A stretch of DNA of 6,161 bases, from positions 1,947 to 8,107 of the forward strand of contig DKKP01000237.1 in assembly GCA_002455335.1 (NCBI GenBank). The letters are read 5' to 3'. The translations under genes were made by a program, and so were the position numbers. Positions 5,525 to 6,161 of the stretch are shown one piece after another. Every line of letters begins with the position of its first letter. The stretch's first letter is position 1. Below the pieces are notes generated by a model. It did no database searches, was not told where the DNA came from, and worked only from the letters and a program-made list of their open reading frames with translations. This stretch comes from Anaerolineales bacterium UBA6663. Its GTDB lineage: Bacteria; Chloroflexota; Anaerolineae; Anaerolineales; UBA6663.

Positions 5525-6161
5525 GTCCTCCATGTTGGGTGTCTTCGATTCAGGTGTGGGTGGGCTCTCCGTTGTGCGACATCTCCTCAGGGCTCTCCCG
5601 GAGGCCGGCGTGGTGTATGTGGCGGATACGGCCCATGTGCCCTACGGCCCACGATCGCTCGCCGAGGTCAGGGCCTTTTCGCACGCGATCACGCGCTACC
5701 TGCTCGACCTGGGCGCGTCCGAGATCGTCGTGGCCTGCAACACGGCATCGGCGGCCGCGCTCAAATCGCTTCGGGAGTCGTTTCCGGGAGTGCCGTTCGT
5801 GGGGATGGAGCCGGCGGTCAAGCCGGCGGCCGAGCAGACACACAGCGGCGTCGTGGGCGTGCTGGCCACGCCAGCGACCTTCCAGGGCGAGCTCTTCGCT
5901 TCGGTGGTCGAACGGTTCGCACGGGACGTACGCGTCCTGCGCCAGACCTGCCCGGGCCTCGTCGAACAGATCGAGGCCGGCCGGCTCGACACCCCAGACA
6001 CCGAGGCCTTGCTGCGTGGCTGGCTCGAACCCATGCTCCAGGAGGGGATCGACGCCCTTGTGCTTGGCTGCACCCACTACCCGTTCGTGATCCCGCTACT
6101 CGAGCGAATCTGCGGCCCCAGCGTGCGCGTGATCGACCCCGCCCCGTCCGTCGCCCGCCAG
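5523..6161 (+). CDS. murI: Glutamate racemase (3' end beyond window)
   Basis: This gene encodes a cytoplasmic, cofactor-independent racemase that converts L-glutamate to D-glutamate for peptidoglycan. The 213 residues present carry the family's hallmarks: FDSGVGGLSV (8-17) with the catalytic-site Asp9 and Ser10, ADTAHVPYG (34-42), ACNTAS (71-76) with catalytic Cys72, and LGCTHYPF (181-188) with the second catalytic Cys183 and His185. GMEPAVKPA (94-102) and ATPAT (115-119) also fit. Family members are about 255-285 residues, so roughly 45-70 residues lie beyond the edge. Two starts are possible: 5523 (MSSMLGVFDSG) and 5532 (MLGVFDSG). The second places the first strand at the usual distance and could be leaderless; neither has a ribosome site. 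It is transcribed divergently from the LiaI-like gene and shows no obvious link to the exporter. Confidence 0.96.
   Translation, partial: MSSMLGVFDSGVGGLSVVRHLLRALPEAGVVYVADTAHVPYGPRSLAEVRAFSHAITRYLLDLGASEIVVACNTASAAALKSLRESFPGVPFVGMEPAVKPAAEQTHSGVVGVLATPATFQGELFASVVERFARDVRVLRQTCPGLVEQIEAGRLDTPDTEALLRGWLEPMLQEGIDALVLGCTHYPFVIPLLERICGPSVRVIDPAPSVARQ

Noticed and set aside
5294..5533. 79-codon minus-strand frame in the intergenic region
   Set aside because: It is low-complexity and Arg-rich, includes the heptamer repeat as coding sequence, and has no ribosome site. A genuine gene is unlikely.
5550..6077. 175-codon minus-strand frame opposite murI
   Set aside because: murI is supported by several catalytic motifs across the same bases; the antisense frame has no recognisable features.
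1..6161. Insertion sequences, tRNA or rRNA genes, phage genes
   Set aside because: I saw no transposase motifs, terminal inverted repeats, cloverleaf-like sequences or rRNA segments.

Overview
The window is a GC-rich bacterial chromosome segment with densely packed genes. It reads best as Chloroflexota or a similar high-GC lineage. That guess rests on overall base composition, the gene content (a LiaI/DUF5668-like membrane protein next to a drug-type ABC exporter and a deazaflavin-type reductase) and a short heptamer repeat. There is no rRNA or species marker, so the assignment is tentative.

Layout. (1) Bases 1-539, minus strand: the N-terminal 179 residues of an uncharacterised multi-span membrane protein that runs off the left edge. 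Its promoter region lies at 572-617. (2) Bases 639-671: a probable terminator separating that gene from the next minus-strand unit. (3) Bases 721-5198, minus strand: a five-gene cluster. In transcription order it encodes a 170-residue LiaI-like membrane protein (5198-4686), an ABC ATPase (4560-3616), two ABC-2 permeases (3564-2335 and 2307-1114) and a small split-barrel Ddn-like reductase (1104-721). Gaps shrink from 125 to 51, 27 and 9 bases along the cluster, so the last four genes are very likely one operon and the first gene may lead it. (4) Bases 5199-5522: a divergent intergenic region holding the promoter/operator of the cluster and a heptamer tandem repeat. (5) Bases 5523-6161, plus strand: glutamate racemase murI, cut by the right edge.

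How it fits together. The ATPase and the two dissimilar permeases form a plausible heterodimeric type V (ABC-2) exporter for a drug, lipid or other hydrophobic compound, with a reductase translated almost in continuity with the second permease. The most interesting signal is regulatory. A 30-base element matching at 24 of 30 positions occurs upstream of both the partial membrane protein and the LiaI-like gene. In both copies two TGACC half-sites are 22 bases apart, and the proximal one lies exactly 10 bases before a -10-like hexamer. No recognisable -35 box is present at either. This looks like a shared activator-dependent promoter that would place both membrane-protein genes, and perhaps the exporter operon, in one envelope-stress-type regulon. 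The regulator itself is not in the window.
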